Below are positions 10,401 to 18,880 of a stretch of DNA of 64,000 bases, one piece after another (positions within the stretch are counted from its first letter, which is position 1; the number at the start of each line of letters is the position of its first letter). This DNA is from Bacteroidota bacterium (GTDB lineage: Bacteria; Bacteroidota; Bacteroidia; Bacteroidales; CAIXZF01): contig JAKLIX010000005.1 of assembly GCA_022709385.1 (NCBI GenBank), positions 124,001 to 188,000 on the forward strand, in the 5' to 3' direction. The notes under the pieces were generated by a model, which worked only from the letters and a program-made list of their open reading frames with translations, was not told where the DNA came from and did not search any database. The position numbers and the translations under genes were made by a program.

Positions 10401-13400
10401 GCCGGATTTGAGCGCCTGCTGATCAATTTCGACCGTTACCAGGTGGAAGCCTGTTCAGATCCTTCGCAGGGAAGCCAGTATTATGAACCGAAGATCCTTG
10501 CAAACCTCCCGAAGATCAGCAATGCAGGCTACGGTACCTATTGGGATACGCGCAAGCAGAAATCCGGGCTGCCCGAGCTGAAAGTCAGCCTCAGCCTCAA
10601 TCCCCTTCCCAGCCGTATCGGTGCCAGGGTGATCAATCATGCAAGCGACAAAGCCATGGGTGATGTGCAGGTCAGCCTGTGGCAGAAAATGCTGGGGGTT
10701 TATTTCAACATGGCATCCGGACTCAGCGACAAGGATGGGTATATCGAATTCAAGGGGCTGGTTCAGCAAAACAACCAGCAGTTCAAGCTGAAGGCTTCCC
10801 ATCCCGGCTTTCACCAGTTGGGCACTTACAATACCGGTCCGATGGACAAGTACGGATCGCAATACATTCAGACCGCCCTGCTGATGGAACCCGATGCCAT
10901 GCTTACAAGCCGCGTGGTGAACGAGAAAAACCAGGGCGTTCAAAGCTATGTGATGCGCACCGACACCAGCTATGTGCTCAGCCAGCCCGACGGCCGCTTC
11001 AGCATCGCCCTGCCCTCTGGCAGCAACACCCTGTACATTGTGCCGGTGGATGTAGGCTATTTTCCTGACACTCTCGATCTTACACTGACCATGGGCAATA
11101 ATACCCGGCCCGACATCACGGTTTTCCGTAGGAAACACAGGATCAACTTCGTGGTCAGCGAACAGGGAAATGCGGCGCAAAAGATTGCAGGCGCCAGGCT
11201 CAGCATGAACACAGACCTGGTAAAAACCACCAACCAGCAGGGGGAGGCAAGCTTTGAATTCGAAAACATCTCTTATCAGCACTTCACCGTCAAGGTCAGC
11301 GGCCCCGCGGGATCGAACTATATTCCGCAGCTCATCAACTTCACCAATCCCGAGACCAGTATCCCGCTGACCTATGAGATCAGGCTGCGCAAAGGCGGCG
11401 CCCTGAGCGGAAAGGTACGTTTGAACGGAACTGCCGTCGGGGGGGCCAGAATCTGTCTGGTGCAGCAGCAGCAAAGCACCCAGGGAAACCCCCTCGTATT
11501 GCCCCTGCTGCCCGGAGGACAAAGCGGATTCAACATGCAGAACAGCGGGTTTGGGCAGAGCGGCCTGATCCAGAACCTTATCGTCACCGGTCCGGAAGCA
11601 GGCGGCGGCAATGCGGTGCAGGTACTCCAGGAAGGCGCCCTCCCCCTGGCTGAAGCCTATACCGATAAACAAGGCAACTACATCCTGCGCGGGATCCCTG
11701 TTTCCGCTTCCCCTTTGACATTTACCGCTACCCTCGACACCACCTTCACGGTGATCGGAGACTCGAAACAGGCTGCCATACAGGCCGGCCAAACAGCGGT
11801 TCTGGATTTCGATCTTACGCGCTATGACTACATGACCATTGCTTCGGTGTTCGGCTTCCCTTTGAAAATTGAAAAACTCACTCCCACCGGCGATGAGAAC
11901 GTGGTGAAAGTCACCGGCGTAGTCGATCTGCGTTTCAGCGAATCGGCCTTCATCTTCCAGCAGGGCATCGAGTCGGCCAGGGTGAGGGACGTGACGTTCA
12001 CCGGGCAGATGGTGAACGGAAAAAGGATAGGATTTGCAGAAGACAAGCCCATTTCCCTGGAAGGAATGAGCCAAATAAAACTCAGATACACAGAGAAATA
12101 CAATGTAGCACTATCCACCGCCACAACGAACGGGCAGGCCAACTGGATGCAGCAGTTTCCACCTGCCGAGCTGGCACTGAGAAAGGGGAACCAGGGAAAG
12201 GGTTATGTGGAGGGCTATGCCAGGATTACGGACAATTCGTTCAATTACCCTTCTTCCTATCTGAAATTCAACAGCAACCAGGATTTCTACCTGTGCAGGA
12301 TCGTCGACCAGGCTCCTGATCTGAAGATCCGTGCCATCACGGCCCGTTACAATGAGACGGAGGCGGCGGAAAAGATGGCTCAGTACACACCACTTTACTC
12401 ATACGGACAGTGGAGTTTGAACAACCTGGGCAATACCGCTCCCGTGGCCGGCGGGAACTACCAGGTCACCTTGCAGCAACCACCCTCAGGGGGCATGACG
12501 CAGGCCATCACCGGCATGCTTGGACTTTACGGTCCTTTTTCCTACCTGAACAATGTGGAGTTCAACCTCTGCAATGCCGCCAAAGACTCCCTGCGCATGA
12601 AACTGATTCTTTTCAATGCCGCGGCCGACCCATTCGGATCCTTCATCAGCAGCAACGGCAGCATTCACCTGAAAGTACGCATGAAGTGTCACATTCCCAA
12701 TGCCCAGCCGCCAAATTTCACGGTGGATATCCCCAGCCTGGTGCTCGACAATAACCAGATCCAGCCGGCCTCTTCCACGCTGCCGCTGAAAATCAACATG
12801 GAAAAATGGACACTGGAAGTGAAAGACTGGTCGCTGAATCCCGTGAAAGGAGGGTTTTACAGTGAAAATGCCATGTTGCGTACCGGGCAGCTCGACGTAC
12901 CCAGCCGCTATTTCAACCTGCGTAACGACATGCTGGCCATCGGCAGCTTTGAACTGCAGTCGGTCAGCCTGGGAAACGGCCTCATTTTGCTCAAGGACAT
13001 TGATCCTACGAGGGTTTCGCTGCTTTACGACTACAAGACGGGCAGCGAAATGAGCGGGCATTGGAGACTGAGCATGAGCGGCGAAGGGAACCAGCCGGCC
13101 GCCCGTATCTACGGCTTTGCTCAGCATCTCCAGGAAGACCTGGTGGAGCTGGAATACGTGCAATTGCTCAGCAATGGGGAAAACCTGCTCAGCATCAAAC
13201 AGGGCAAACAATACAGGATACACAAAAATCCGCTGGCGGTGTTCACTCCGACTGCCATCAGCAGCAGCGACAATATGTTCGCACTTTCGGGGGGGCTCAG
13301 CCTGAATGCTCCCCGTATCGCTCCTTTCGGTGTGGTGGTCAATTTCACAAAAGGACAGGGAACAGGCCTGGTATCCCAGCTTCAACCCGTCAATATGTCT

Positions 13401-14552
13401 TTTACGGGCAAAGGCAATGTCATTTTTCAGTCATCTGCCACTGTGATGCCCAAATGCACCAAAGATTCCCTGCTGATGGCCGGCACGGTGGAAGAACCAG
13501 GTTCCCTGCCCGCACTGAACGCCACTTTCAGGGCCATCGCACAGCCGGAACGATATGACGTACTGCTGAAAAAGCATGAAGCCTTCCGCCTGTTCGAAAA
13601 AGGCGGGAACGATTTCCAGTTTGTGCCGGATTCGGGCGGCATGCATGTGGACAAACAGGCAGGCGACTGGGGTTACCTTTGTTTTGCCGGCAAGATGCTG
13701 AAAAAGACCGCAGCCGACAACATAGGGGATAATCGCATGAAATTCACAGTTTTCGGAGAGATCCAGGTCAGCGGAGGCGGCATGCAGGCAGGCGACCTGC
13801 CGGGCTTCCCCGGCTTTAAACTGGTTTACATTCTTCCCGAAAAACGCCTGATCGGCACCATGCATATCGACAAGCTGGAACTGGGTGCCATCACCCTGAA
13901 CGGCATGGACGCCGAGATGCGCATCGACCAGGCGGGATGGTACCTTTCCTCTTTCGGTGAGATCCTCGTCAATGCATTCCCTATAGCAAACCTGAAAGCC
14001 GGACTGGTGATCGGAAATTACCCTTCCTTTACACCAACCCTGAAACAAACCCTGCTGCAGTACTCTCCGACTGCCAGCCCGTGTAAATTCAAATCAGGCA
14101 TATCAGGCTTTTACATGCTTGCCGGCAAACCCCTTATCAATAAGAGCTGGAGCCAGGGTTTCGGGCCCGTGGGCGGATCCGTCAGGGTCAATGTGGGACT
14201 GGAAGCCGATTTCCTGATGAATTTCGCCGAAGGTTCAGGCACGGTTTACACGGGTGCCGGGATTTATGGCCTGGCCAAAGCGGAACTGTCGTCCATCACC
14301 TGTACCGACATCTATGGTGAAGTAGATGTCCGCGGCCGCGTCGAGGGTGGTATCTTTCAGAACCAGCTGCAGCTCAACGGACTGATATCAACCGGATTTA
14401 AGGTGAAACTGGAACAGGGCGTTCCTTCCTACGACGGCTGCTGCTGTTACAGCACCCTGTTCGATGCCTGTGTCGGCTCCAGGATCAGCGTCGGAAGCTC
14501 CGGTTTCCACTTTTCCTTTGAAGGAGATTGCAGCACACCTGAATGCGAGTAA
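7431..14552 (+). CDS. Giant secreted protein (2373 aa) with several carboxypeptidase-regulatory-like domains
   Basis: A signal peptide covers residues 1-20 (ends VRAQ). The first 150 or so residues (SVLPPYSTRLSDY, NPGKIFITIQNTG) resemble, from memory, the TANFOR-type N-terminal domain of large Bacteroidetes surface proteins. At least six beta-sandwich domains of the carboxypeptidase-regulatory-like type follow, near residues 300-385, 630-745, 1060-1120, 1155-1210, 1237-1310 and 1320-1460, each with a 'transmit then D-G-F' pattern (GADGSFSFEI, DNDGNFDIEV, DKDGYIEFKG). Residues about 1500-2373 have no family I recognise. The tail is cysteine-rich (GCCCYS, DAC, CSTPEC) and lacks an obvious T9SS sorting domain. 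It is likely surface-exposed and held by the barrel encoded upstream. Function unknown; the reading frame is intact over 7.1 kb. Confidence 0.88.
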   Translation: MKRFVPVFLLLLSAITVRAQYPLSVQVSVLPPYSTRLSDYTDNPGKIFITIQNTGAETQDFYLQLSLRCDDHGILLMANRNNSSGMQLSIPPYQMMQVNYYTLQRFFNRNVIEYQGITEKEILRMNGLPEGLYSLCVQAFSFADPLVALSNDLSCSNFFIQSIQPPMLILPEDQAGLPLQQPQNLVFSWTIPPGAPPGSFYRLTLIEMLDTTRPKEDYFNSGHFPPFFETTVSSSVFLYGPAQPPLVTGRKYAWAVTLTGSWEEPGQSGTSGALFINNGRSEVREFTCVPPEPVIPAVITDTLTDTVLVRGKLLYRFGDYAETHPVAGTQVRITRTGTGGVTKPGSNMLQVFPLFFKPLSEESWYTTTGADGSFSFEILVPGGTPPIQRKYRLEILSKYYSQPQEDIVVDSVGEVQEAGQIVTEVFSYSLKLYVNKLFASEYTPVINNGQPGSGAGFHFQHSVAIDSTIMEAVREGIPVYIYRKTKIPGQPPVEGDQKGPPNPGIPGFIKIATAKTVRAMEDGQIRSYVLFKKLVCNVKEYSDDVYYIIAGEDPAAGQGSSQGGSYGGGWYSPGVQLQNLLVQAFTDTSFVAEEMPFRYSPFDNVIQVSAPQTSKYNTEAQYNIVSLEPPKSRIRGRMVYQWPGDGQQVVRPLANMPFKVQVEYLINGIPVPTYAVNNLNQYVMSSSAAGFVVSENGVPMILNTPDSRMIAGTGVTDNDGNFDIEVLNINHKGYVGYGSYMISTTTTETPSTTDPLTELEQMLANPDAPIVNPNWGVMGVLDQNGLLNFENGMPGIQVIGNNLGGTQLLGGGNVLNPGAGGFKGTGPFAGEAAADASLDAPPDTQHDDSVVATGPIHRVYRIQLAGNAAPFYYNPSTNIICDAFEVNTIIEPVRVYVQEMKLTATIQKQSKENSKVVGGGIQTVLFRHPADKIPGLPAGEGDGLYRMKRLLWPDFGIPTAPGFTNEMEWLWDESSLPQPSGSGTTVNPDIAGFERLLINFDRYQVEACSDPSQGSQYYEPKILANLPKISNAGYGTYWDTRKQKSGLPELKVSLSLNPLPSRIGARVINHASDKAMGDVQVSLWQKMLGVYFNMASGLSDKDGYIEFKGLVQQNNQQFKLKASHPGFHQLGTYNTGPMDKYGSQYIQTALLMEPDAMLTSRVVNEKNQGVQSYVMRTDTSYVLSQPDGRFSIALPSGSNTLYIVPVDVGYFPDTLDLTLTMGNNTRPDITVFRRKHRINFVVSEQGNAAQKIAGARLSMNTDLVKTTNQQGEASFEFENISYQHFTVKVSGPAGSNYIPQLINFTNPETSIPLTYEIRLRKGGALSGKVRLNGTAVGGARICLVQQQQSTQGNPLVLPLLPGGQSGFNMQNSGFGQSGLIQNLIVTGPEAGGGNAVQVLQEGALPLAEAYTDKQGNYILRGIPVSASPLTFTATLDTTFTVIGDSKQAAIQAGQTAVLDFDLTRYDYMTIASVFGFPLKIEKLTPTGDENVVKVTGVVDLRFSESAFIFQQGIESARVRDVTFTGQMVNGKRIGFAEDKPISLEGMSQIKLRYTEKYNVALSTATTNGQANWMQQFPPAELALRKGNQGKGYVEGYARITDNSFNYPSSYLKFNSNQDFYLCRIVDQAPDLKIRAITARYNETEAAEKMAQYTPLYSYGQWSLNNLGNTAPVAGGNYQVTLQQPPSGGMTQAITGMLGLYGPFSYLNNVEFNLCNAAKDSLRMKLILFNAAADPFGSFISSNGSIHLKVRMKCHIPNAQPPNFTVDIPSLVLDNNQIQPASSTLPLKINMEKWTLEVKDWSLNPVKGGFYSENAMLRTGQLDVPSRYFNLRNDMLAIGSFELQSVSLGNGLILLKDIDPTRVSLLYDYKTGSEMSGHWRLSMSGEGNQPAARIYGFAQHLQEDLVELEYVQLLSNGENLLSIKQGKQYRIHKNPLAVFTPTAISSSDNMFALSGGLSLNAPRIAPFGVVVNFTKGQGTGLVSQLQPVNMSFTGKGNVIFQSSATVMPKCTKDSLLMAGTVEEPGSLPALNATFRAIAQPERYDVLLKKHEAFRLFEKGGNDFQFVPDSGGMHVDKQAGDWGYLCFAGKMLKKTAADNIGDNRMKFTVFGEIQVSGGGMQAGDLPGFPGFKLVYILPEKRLIGTMHIDKLELGAITLNGMDAEMRIDQAGWYLSSFGEILVNAFPIANLKAGLVIGNYPSFTPTLKQTLLQYSPTASPCKFKSGISGFYMLAGKPLINKSWSQGFGPVGGSVRVNVGLEADFLMNFAEGSGTVYTGAGIYGLAKAELSSITCTDIYGEVDVRGRVEGGIFQNQLQLNGLISTGFKVKLEQGVPSYDGCCCYSTLFDACVGSRISVGSSGFHFSFEGDCSTPECE

Positions 14553-14583
14553 TGAACAACCTGAATATAAAGCAAAAACGGCC

Positions 14584-16275
14584 ATGCTTAGCGGGGAGGA
14601 GTTTGAAGTCTTGCTTATAAAAGGGGAGGGTAAACGAATTGAGTTCAAAGAAGCTCAACAATCTGTCCCATCTTCCTTATACACCTCAGTCACATCTTTT
14701 CTTAACAAGGAAGGTGGTATTGTTTTACTGGGGATTACAAATGATGGTATTGTAAAAGGATTACCAGATCATAAGCGGTTGCAGTATAAGCAGGATATTG
14801 TCACTGCTTTGAACAATCCTGAGATCATTTCCCCTGTTTACCCACTTGATGTCAGAGAGGTAGACTTCCAGGGGAAACAAGTATTATACATCAGGGTTCC
14901 AGTTAGTTCCCTTGTTCATAAACATGCCGGTATTATTTATGATCGTGAAAATGACAGCGACATTAAAGTGAATGATGACAGACTAATCAGTGATATTTAT
15001 TTCAGGAAAAGGCAGACTTTTACTGAAACACAGATATTTCCCGGATTAAAAATGGAACACCTGAGTCAGGAAGTTTTCAATAAAGTCAGAAAACTGATCG
15101 CAGCTGTCAACACCACACATCCCTGGCTTACCGCTTCAAATGAAAGGATTTTAAGGGATGTGAGTTTTTACAGGAAAGATTTCAGCAGCGGGGCAGAAGG
15201 TTTAACGCTGGCAGCGGCTTTGGTATTCGGGAAGGATGAAACAATCGGCAACATATTGCCTGCATACAAATTTGATGTCATTGTCAGACGTGAAAACACG
15301 GACAGGTGGGATGACCGTTTGCCTCCTTTGCGCACCAACCTCATTGACACTTACTTGTTGGTTCTGGATTTTGTTAAATCAAAACTGCCGGAGAAATTCT
15401 TTCTCGAAGGAACACAACGAAAAGATCTCCGTGAATTGATTTTCAGAGAGTTGGTTGCTAATATGATTATTCACAGGGAATACCAGACTGCGATTGCAAG
15501 CGAGATTGTCATTTACTCTGACCGGGTTGAAGCAAAGAATCCCAATAAACCAAGATTCACAGGGCCACTCGATCTTGACACTTTCAGTGCAGAACCAAAA
15601 AACCCAAACATCAGGCGGTTCTTCAGTGAACTAAACTGGGCAGACGAAATTGGCTCAGGGGTTAAAAACATCAATAAATACCTTGAATATTACATAGCAG
15701 GCTCAAAGCCATCATTCATTGAAGATGACATTTTCCTCACTACAATTCCATTAATATCACAAAGACTTGATCATTTTTTCATTATTGTAATCCATCTGGC
15801 TCGCTTATCACCATATCAGTTAGGAGACAGTAAAAAGGCTGTTCTAATGACACTCCCATTAAACCCGGTTTTTGCCAACATCCCTGATCTTGATCATTTC
15901 GCCCATAAAATTGTGTCCACCTGGGCTGAAAAAAGCAGGAAGCTAAACCAGCTAAGATTCATGATATTCAATAACACACAAATTTCAGATGTAAAAAAAG
16001 CAGGAACCTGGGAAGAAAAAAGCAAGAAGTTGTTAAAAAAAAGGGGAAATACCATCCTAAGCACCCTTTTACTTGCACTGGAGCCGATGACCCTGGAAGA
16101 ACTGACAGGAATACTCGGATATAAAAACAAAGAAAGGTATCGGGAAGATTATATCAAGCCACTGAGAATCTGTCACCTGATACGGTATACAAATCCGGAA
16201 AATCCGAATGACCCAAATCAAGCTTATGTCATTACAAAGCGCGGGAAGGATTTCCTTGGAGGATACAATATATAA
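14584..16275 (+). CDS. AlbA_2 (Schlafen-like) DNA-binding / HATPase_c_4 protein, probably acquired
   Basis: The frame is open from 14464, but the first 40 codons overlap the upstream gene; I choose the ATG at 14584 (MLSGEEFEVLLIKGEG), 31 bp after the previous stop, giving 563 residues. Residues about 10-125 form an AlbA_2 domain (RIEFKEAQ, SFLNKEGGIVLLGITNDG); residues about 279-380 an HATPase_c_4-like segment (RELVANMIIHREYQ, GSGVKNINKYL); the C-terminal 80 or so suggest a winged helix. Such proteins are annotated as transcriptional regulators or RecG-related ATPases, and relatives occur in defence loci; the role here is unknown. The gene is far more AT-rich than its neighbours (14701-14760: 21 of 60 G+C by hand count, against 38 of 60 at 13081-13140), which suggests horizontal gain. 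Confidence 0.85.
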   Translation: MLSGEEFEVLLIKGEGKRIEFKEAQQSVPSSLYTSVTSFLNKEGGIVLLGITNDGIVKGLPDHKRLQYKQDIVTALNNPEIISPVYPLDVREVDFQGKQVLYIRVPVSSLVHKHAGIIYDRENDSDIKVNDDRLISDIYFRKRQTFTETQIFPGLKMEHLSQEVFNKVRKLIAAVNTTHPWLTASNERILRDVSFYRKDFSSGAEGLTLAAALVFGKDETIGNILPAYKFDVIVRRENTDRWDDRLPPLRTNLIDTYLLVLDFVKSKLPEKFFLEGTQRKDLRELIFRELVANMIIHREYQTAIASEIVIYSDRVEAKNPNKPRFTGPLDLDTFSAEPKNPNIRRFFSELNWADEIGSGVKNINKYLEYYIAGSKPSFIEDDIFLTTIPLISQRLDHFFIIVIHLARLSPYQLGDSKKAVLMTLPLNPVFANIPDLDHFAHKIVSTWAEKSRKLNQLRFMIFNNTQISDVKKAGTWEEKSKKLLKKRGNTILSTLLLALEPMTLEELTGILGYKNKERYREDYIKPLRICHLIRYTNPENPNDPNQAYVITKRGKDFLGGYNI

Positions 16276-16327
16276 TTCACAACAATAAAGCCAGCATCAT
16301 TCGCTTGCGAACTAAATACAAATCATC

Positions 16328-18322
16328 ATGAGACTATTCTTTAAGTTCCTGCTAATAACAATACCCTGTCTTTCAGGTATTTCGCAGCCTGTGCTGCAGG
16401 TTTATCCCGGACCCTCCGGGATCTTTATTCACTGCACCGACAGTCTTCCGAAGCATTTCCGATGGGAGCTTTCCCGCAGTGAAGCCGGAGGCGAGTTCAA
16501 GGTCATCGCCCAACTGGGCTTCCCTTCCGGCATCCATGAATTCAAAGCCAGGCTTATGGCAGGCTGCAACAGCGGCATCCCCTTCCGCATCCCTGAAGAA
16601 AAAGTGCTTCAGGTCATTTGGGAAAGGCTTACGCAAGGGACAAACACCAGGGTACTCGGCGAATACCGCACCCAGCCCTGTTTCCTCACAGCCGCAGGCT
16701 GCGGGTATTGGGACCACGAGGTGAAACAAGGGAGCAACTACCGCTATAAGCTGCGCATGTTGAACACCGACGGGCGAAGGTTCAGGGAACTGCGGTCGCA
16801 GGACATCAGTCCCGGTGCCGTTACTGCCGGCATCACACTGCAACACAGCGGCACCAGGGTTGAAGCGCCCGGCGTGGCCCTGGAATTTCTGGTGGAAAAA
16901 CACGAACGGATGCAGGGATGCCGGGTTTACCGCAGCCCATACCTGATGAATGACTACAGGGAAATCTTTCCGCTGATCACCTTTGTCGAAAAGGACAGGA
17001 AGAAAAGCATGCGGGTGTATGATGATGCTGTGCATGAGAAAGGGCAATACACTTACCGTATCGTTCCGTACGATTTCTTCGGCAATCAGGGTAAAGCCGT
17101 TGAAAATCTTGACGTGTACGTGGTGGATAAGAGCAGTTTGCAGGCCACCCTTACCGGATTGCAGGCGGAGTCAGCGGCTGATCAGCATGCCATAAGACTT
17201 AGCTGGGATATCGGCAATCCTGACGGTATTGTTTCCATCGACATTTACCGCAGCAGGGATTACGACGGATATTATGTCCGGATGGCCAGTCTGCCGCCTG
17301 CTTCACGAAGCTGGCTTGATTACCGTGCGGAAGCCTTTGTGACGTATTATTACAGTGTGGTGCTTCAGACAGCCTATGCCCGTTCGGCTCCGACGGCCAG
17401 GGTCAGCGGCATGCTGGATGCCATGCTTGCCAACACCCTCCCCCCCGGAAATGTCAGTGCCTCACGTGAAGGTGATCGTGTGGTGATCCGCTGGGAGCGC
17501 TCTTCCGATGACACCCGTGCTTATTATGTGTACCGCTCCTTTTCTTATCTCGATGAACCCGTCCTGCTGGCAGGTCCGGTCGTTTCGGAAGGCAGGGAGG
17601 TCAGTTACACCGACAGTCTGAAGGACATTACTGAAACCAAAGCCGTATATGTGTATGCCGTGAAGGACGAGAACGAATCGGGCAGTCTGAGCCCCTTGTC
17701 TGCCAGGGTGGCCGTCCACGGAGCCGTCAGGAACCTGCCGGTGGCCATGCCGCTTGAAAGCCGGTTCGACAAGGGCAGGGTGACCATCCTCTGGCCGGAT
17801 TATTTCAGTTCCCACAAGGGTCTGGCTGGCTTTAAGCTTTACCGGCGCACCCTCGACACGGACGACCGCCTGGTGGAAGACTGGACCCTGCTGAAGGGCA
17901 GTCCGACCGCCTTCGGTGTCAATGCATTCCACGATGTTACGGTTACGGAAGGTTTACGTTATTTATATACCCTGGAGGCGGTGGGAGTGGACGGGAGCAG
18001 CGGCCTGCGCAGCCCTGCCGTGGCGGTTTACCTGCCCGAGACCCTTCCCATGCCGCCGGCCAATGTCAGGGCCCTGCCCGGCGAGGGTCTGATCCGCCTC
18101 GAATGGGATCCGGTGCTCGACCCTGACATCCGCAGCATCCTGATCCACCGCCTCGACATGCAGGGAAACAAGCTGCCGCTGGCGACGCTTCCCGCTTCTG
18201 CCGGAGAATACACCGATGAAAGCACCCGGGCGGAAGAAACATATTATTACTTCATCCTTACAGAAGACAAGGAAGGGAGAAAATGCAGGGAGGCTGCGGC
18301 AGTGAGTGTACACGGCAGGTAA
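16328..18322 (+). CDS. Secreted fibronectin type III repeat protein
   Basis: This 664-residue protein has a signal peptide (residues 1-20, ending GISQ). Repeated modules with the fibronectin type III pattern follow, including TYRIVPYDFFGNQG, AIRLSWDIGNPDG, RVVIRWERSSDD, RVTILWPDYF and LIRLEWDPVLDPD, each ending in a tyrosine-rich strand (TYYYSV, AVYVYAVKDENE, ETYYYFILTEDKEG); at least four modules span residues about 270-660. No T9SS sorting domain is visible at the C-terminus. It returns to the high-GC composition of the barrel and giant genes, so it probably belongs to the same original operon, from which it is now separated by the AT-rich AlbA_2 gene. Likely a periplasmic or surface binding protein; ligand unknown. 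Confidence 0.85.
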   Translation: MRLFFKFLLITIPCLSGISQPVLQVYPGPSGIFIHCTDSLPKHFRWELSRSEAGGEFKVIAQLGFPSGIHEFKARLMAGCNSGIPFRIPEEKVLQVIWERLTQGTNTRVLGEYRTQPCFLTAAGCGYWDHEVKQGSNYRYKLRMLNTDGRRFRELRSQDISPGAVTAGITLQHSGTRVEAPGVALEFLVEKHERMQGCRVYRSPYLMNDYREIFPLITFVEKDRKKSMRVYDDAVHEKGQYTYRIVPYDFFGNQGKAVENLDVYVVDKSSLQATLTGLQAESAADQHAIRLSWDIGNPDGIVSIDIYRSRDYDGYYVRMASLPPASRSWLDYRAEAFVTYYYSVVLQTAYARSAPTARVSGMLDAMLANTLPPGNVSASREGDRVVIRWERSSDDTRAYYVYRSFSYLDEPVLLAGPVVSEGREVSYTDSLKDITETKAVYVYAVKDENESGSLSPLSARVAVHGAVRNLPVAMPLESRFDKGRVTILWPDYFSSHKGLAGFKLYRRTLDTDDRLVEDWTLLKGSPTAFGVNAFHDVTVTEGLRYLYTLEAVGVDGSSGLRSPAVAVYLPETLPMPPANVRALPGEGLIRLEWDPVLDPDIRSILIHRLDMQGNKLPLATLPASAGEYTDESTRAEETYYYFILTEDKEGRKCREAAAVSVHGR

Positions 18323-18397
18323 GCCGCCGGGAATGAGCATCCAAATGCGACAGCGGGCGGTGAGCCAGAGGCTTCTTCCCACCCTTCTTCCTGCCCG

Positions 18398-18877
18398 TCA
18401 CTTTTCCACCGCTTTCATGATCTGGACGGCGATGCTGCTGAGGGGTTTATAGAGCAGGGATTTTTCCTGGTGTTTTTTGCGTGAAGGGTGGTTTTCGGGG
18501 AAGATACGGTTTAGCAGCAGGATAAGGAAGCTCAGGATGAGGGCCATTTTCATCAGGGCAAAAAAGGCACCGCCAATTTTGTTGAAGAAGCCGAGCATCA
18601 AGGCGCCGGCTGTTTTATCGATCAGTTTGCCGAGCAGCCAGACACCCAGGAAGACGACGAGGAAGACGAGGGCAAAGGCGAGCACGGGGAGCCAGGGAGC
18701 ATCGGCATGGAATTGTTCTTTGAGCCATTGCAGGGCCAGGTGGGAGAAATGAAGGCCGGCATACAGTCCGACCACCCAGCCGATGAGGGTTGCGAGCTCC
18801 AGGATGAGTCCCTTGCGGAAGCCCTTGTACAGTGCCCAGGCCAGGGGTACTGCCAGGAAGAGGTCGGTCAGGTTCAT
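18398..18877 (-). CDS. CvpA family membrane protein
   Basis: This 159-residue inner-membrane protein has four hydrophobic segments and the N-terminal pattern of the CvpA (colicin V production) family: LTDLFLAVPLAWALYKGFRKG followed by a second helix in LIGWVVGLYAGLHF. CvpA proteins are linked to envelope homeostasis, although the mechanism is not settled. It is the last gene of a three-gene minus-strand operon, 3 bp after the MlaF-like ATPase, which supports an envelope role. Length is typical. It converges on the fibronectin gene; the 75-bp gap holds no clear terminator, only a weak CCGCC/GGCGG pairing. Confidence 0.88.
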   Translation of the reverse strand: MNLTDLFLAVPLAWALYKGFRKGLILELATLIGWVVGLYAGLHFSHLALQWLKEQFHADAPWLPVLAFALVFLVVFLGVWLLGKLIDKTAGALMLGFFNKIGGAFFALMKMALILSFLILLLNRIFPENHPSRKKHQEKSLLYKPLSSIAVQIMKAVEK

Positions 18878-18880
18878 GGC

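Noticed and set aside
10455-12074. Long open frame (539 codons) opposite the giant secreted protein gene
   Set aside because: The plus-strand gene is intact with recognisable repeated domains; the antisense product is low in hydrophobic cores and resembles no family.
14464-14583. N-terminal extension of the AlbA_2 protein
   Set aside because: These 40 codons overlap the end of the giant-protein gene in another frame and have its composition; the domain begins shortly after the ATG at 14584.
18323-18397. Bidirectional terminator between the Fn3 gene and cvpA
   Set aside because: Only a weak CCGCC/GGCGG pairing with a long loop is present and no T-tract follows.
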